16,135 bases of DNA, from positions 1-16,135 of the forward strand of contig CAKPGD010000026.1 in assembly GCA_934154515.1 (NCBI GenBank). Direction: 5' to 3'. The DNA comes from an uncultured Clostridia bacterium (lineage in GTDB: Bacteria > Bacillota > Clostridia > TANB77 > CAG-508). The notes under the pieces are model-generated. The model was not told the DNA's origin. It did no database searches and was given only the letters and a program-made list of their open reading frames with translations. Positions 14,459 through 16,135 of the stretch are shown here, in pieces (positions within the stretch are counted from its first letter, which is position 1; every line of letters begins with the position of its first letter). Both the position numbers and the translations under genes were made by a program.

Positions 14459-15424
14459 CTATTTTATTAAATATGTAAATATATCTGTTGCTAATTTTAT
14501 TGTATTGTGTCTTATTAATTCATTTTCTAATATAACATAATTGTTTTCTATTATTTCTACGTTTTGCACTTCTAATTCTTTTCTTTGTTGTTCATCTAAT
14601 TCTATTGGATCTTTTTGTTCCAATGTTGCATATTTGTCTATTATTGATTGTTCAACTGTTCCATTATTTACAACTATTACATTTATCTTTCTTTTTCCTA
14701 AATGATTGTTTAATACTTTTATATGATCTAAAACATTATAATTATCTGTTTCTCCTGGTTGTGTCATCATATTGCAAGTATACATTAACTTTGCAGAACT
14801 TTCATCTATTGCATTTATTATATCTTCGCTTATTAAATCTGGAATTATACTTGTATATAAACTTCCCATACTGAATATTATTAAATCTGCTTCTTTTATT
14901 GCTTTTATAGCACTTTCACATATAACTGGTTTTTCCTTATAAAATACATCTGATATTTTCTTTTCAGCTTCTGTAATATTGTGTTCTCCTTCAATTATAC
15001 TTCCATCTTCCATTTTTCCCATTAACACTACATTATCTTCTGTTAGTGGCAATACTCTTCCTTTTAAATTTAATACACTTCCTATTGCTTCTATTCCATC
15101 TGACATATTTCCTGTTATATTTGTTATTGCTGTTAATAATAAATTTCCTACTGTATGACCATTTAATTCACTATTAGTAGTAAATCTGTAATTTAACACG
15201 CTTTCTACTAATGGTTCTATTTCTGCAAGTGATACTAGAACTCTTCTTATATCTCCCACCGCTGGTATATTAAATTCTTTTCTTAGCCTTCCTGTACTTT
15301 TTCCGTCATCTGATACAGATACTACTGCTGTTATATCTAATGGGAAATTTTTTAATCCTCTTAATAAGGTTGAAAGCCCTGTTCCTCCACCTAAAACTAC
15401 TACTTTTTTATTATTCATACTCAT
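14459..15424 (-). CDS. yvcK: YvcK/GlmR family UDP-GlcNAc-binding regulator
   Basis: 321 residues, the usual size. Family motifs in order: VVVLGGGTGLSTLLRGL (8-24), the phosphate-binding loop SDDGKSTGRLR (38-48), PAVGDIRRVLVSLA (54-67), NGHTVGNLLLTA (88-99), SMGSLYTSIIPDLI, and CNMMTQPGETDNY. In Bacillus, Listeria and Mycobacterium, the homologues (YvcK/GlmR/CuvA) bind UDP-GlcNAc and couple central carbon metabolism to cell-wall precursor supply. The older 'CofD-like transferase' label reflects fold similarity only. Two ATGs two codons apart have only a weak AGAAG-type ribosome-binding site, so either could be the start. The usual rapZ and whiA neighbours are not adjacent here. The gene has its own promoter and is followed by the small membrane protein. 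Confidence 0.95.
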   Translation of the reverse strand: MSMNNKKVVVLGGGTGLSTLLRGLKNFPLDITAVVSVSDDGKSTGRLRKEFNIPAVGDIRRVLVSLAEIEPLVESVLNYRFTTNSELNGHTVGNLLLTAITNITGNMSDGIEAIGSVLNLKGRVLPLTEDNVVLMGKMEDGSIIEGEHNITEAEKKISDVFYKEKPVICESAIKAIKEADLIIFSMGSLYTSIIPDLISEDIINAIDESSAKLMYTCNMMTQPGETDNYNVLDHIKVLNNHLGKRKINVIVVNNGTVEQSIIDKYATLEQKDPIELDEQQRKELEVQNVEIIENNYVILENELIRHNTIKLATDIFTYLIK

Positions 15425-15437
15425 TTCTTCTTTCTTT

Positions 15438-15467
15438 TTAATTTTATTTATTTTAATTTTATTTATT
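15438..15467. repeat. Perfect 15-bp tandem duplication in the yvcK leader
   Basis: TTAATTTTATTTATT occurs twice head to tail on the plus strand, between the promoter's -10 box and the yvcK start. It is short and AT-rich, probably a slippage duplication. Its position means it sets the leader length. Confidence 0.7.
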
Positions 15468-15493
15468 CTACTTCTTTTTTATTTAATTTTCAA
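15465..15493 (-). promoter_or_regulatory. Promoter of yvcK
   Basis: TTGAAA (15488-15493), 17 nt, TAGAAT (15465-15470) lie about 40 nt upstream of the start codon and about 60 nt after the terminator of the preceding gene. Confidence 0.6.
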
Positions 15494-15553
15494 TAGCTTT
15501 AATATATTATATTTCTTTTTTTTGAAAATATAATATAAATTAATAAAAACAAT

Positions 15554-15584
15554 AAAAATGCACTCGACTAGTGAATGCATTTTT
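15554..15584 (-). terminator. Intrinsic terminator after the lectin-like protein gene
   Basis: AAAAATGCA (15554-15562) pairs with TGCATTTTT (15576-15584) over a 13-nt loop. An inner CACT/AGTG pairing is possible as an alternative. Both strands end in a T-run, so it may work in both directions. It lies 34 nt after the stop of the restored reading frame, which supports that frame being the original gene end. Confidence 0.8.
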
Positions 15585-15617
15585 GTATAAGATTTATATA
15601 ATTTTATATATTTAATT

Positions 15618-15674
15618 TTAAGTATTTACAAGCACAGCTCGAAAACCATTGTAATGAGCACTATCTCCATTAAG
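15618..15674 (-). pseudogene. Out-of-frame last codons of the lectin-like protein
   Basis: Skipping one A at 15675 joins the upstream frame ...AGIFAFSR to LNGDSAHYNGFRAVLVNT and a TAA at 15618-15620. The NGFRAVLV ending matches the conserved GFR-hydrophobic end of FGE-sulfatase/C-type-lectin-like domains, so this stretch was once, or in other strains still is, part of the protein. The cause is either a one-base insertion in this genome or an assembly error. Confidence 0.75.
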
Positions 15675-16135
15675 TCCGAGAAAATGCAAATATTCCCGCA
15701 CCAGAACCAGTTCTAAAGCTAGATCCTCTCCCTAAAAATGGTCCCCCTAATGCTGGAAAAGAAGAATAATCGTTTTTCCATGAACTAATTTTCCAACCTT
15801 CTTCTGTCGTTCCTGCTTTTCCTGAATTTGTTTCTCTTACTGCATCTCCATATATTTTTGTATTACTTTTAAAATTTAACTGGCTTGCTGTATCTATATT
15901 AGTTTTCCCAGATTCATTGTTTGGATATACTGTTATATATTTTGTACTTGTTGTTTTTAATGTATTCCCGTTATAAGCTATTGATGCTCCATATATTTTC
16001 AAGTTTCCATTTCCATTAGCTATATAATTTGATGTTCTTTCCCACAATCCTCCAGATATATCATATATTCCATATATTGTTCCTGTTGTACTAGCATTTT
16101 GTCCTGTCTTTTGATTCCATATATATGTTCCTTGC
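15670..16135 (-). CDS. C-terminal part of a large protein with an FGE-sulfatase/C-type-lectin-like domain (5' end outside the window)
   Basis: The frame is open to the window edge, so the start is missing; the first TTG inside it is not a credible start. Visible motifs are NASTTGTIYGIYDISGGLWER, where GIYDISGGLWER parallels the G-L-Y-D-M-S-G-N-V-W-E-W block of formylglycine-generating-enzyme-like domains, and FPALGGPFLGRGSSFRTGSG, which parallels the RGGSW block. The middle is rich in Asn, Thr, Ser, Gly and Tyr, as in extracellular proteins. I recall proteins with this C-terminus in gut Clostridia that carry a prepilin-type or signal-anchor N-terminus, but that part is not visible. In this sequence the frame ends at TAA 15670-15672, about 18 residues before the family's natural end. 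Diversity-generating-retroelement target proteins use the same fold; no reverse transcriptase or template repeat is in the window. Confidence 0.75.
   Translation of the reverse strand, partial: QGTYIWNQKTGQNASTTGTIYGIYDISGGLWERTSNYIANGNGNLKIYGASIAYNGNTLKTTSTKYITVYPNNESGKTNIDTASQLNFKSNTKIYGDAVRETNSGKAGTTEEGWKISSWKNDYSSFPALGGPFLGRGSSFRTGSGAGIFAFSRT

Noticed and set aside
14459..15424. Naming the YvcK homologue as a CofD-type 2-phospho-L-lactate transferase
   Set aside because: The motifs and length fit YvcK/GlmR, and coenzyme F420 synthesis is not expected in this kind of organism.
1..16135. tRNA, rRNA, insertion sequences, integrases, attachment sites or an origin
   Set aside because: I saw no cloverleaf, rRNA segment, transposase or recombinase motif, or DnaA-box cluster on either strand.

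Overview
The window is very AT-rich, and every gene I can support reads on the minus strand, so the operons run from high to low coordinates. Clostridial-type SpoVT, YvcK/GlmR, RecD2, a NifU-like scaffold paired with a probable GGGtGRT protein, and strong AGGAGG ribosome-binding sites point to a low-GC, probably spore-forming member of the Clostridia (Bacillota), perhaps an uncultivated gut lineage. The genus cannot be fixed from this sequence.

Layout in the direction of transcription. (1) The right edge holds the C-terminal part of a protein with an FGE-sulfatase/C-type-lectin-like end. Its last ~18 residues are out of frame by one base, and a hairpin terminator follows. (2) yvcK has its own promoter and is followed by a small membrane-anchored protein. 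(3) recD2 has its own promoter. (4) A TTGACA promoter with a structured, 45-nt partly palindromic start region leads an apparent operon: a repeat-built coiled-coil protein, comFC, and a soluble KAP-type P-loop NTPase. (5) spoVT follows under a good sigma-G-like promoter that overlaps the 3' end of the KAP gene. (6) A single 82-residue protein of unknown function has its own promoter and terminator and is flanked by related 13-bp AT-rich repeats. (7) The lower-glycolysis operon is gap, pgk, a short Nudix-like remnant, tpiA and gpmI, followed by an orphan YezG-like immunity gene. (8) An iron-sulfur scaffold-like gene has a near-consensus promoter, and the first five codons of the next gene lie at the left edge.

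The glycolytic genes cover glyceraldehyde-3-phosphate to 2-phosphoglycerate plus the triose isomerase step, all from one promoter with a perfect hairpin in the leader. Housekeeping promoters are uniform: five of six are TTGAAA or TTGACA at exactly 17 nt from a TATAAT-like box with no adjustment needed, and the gap promoter fits the same spacing if its box is read as TAAAAT. The points most worth a second look are the frameshifted lectin-like protein, the KAP NTPase as a possible defence gene in a comFC operon, the orphan YezG, the Nudix remnant, the spoVT promoter/operator, and the unexplained 82-residue protein. Start codons were corrected for four genes (scaffold, gpmI, spoVT, comFC) from Shine-Dalgarno spacing and known N-termini. 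I did not find a clearly new multi-gene system.
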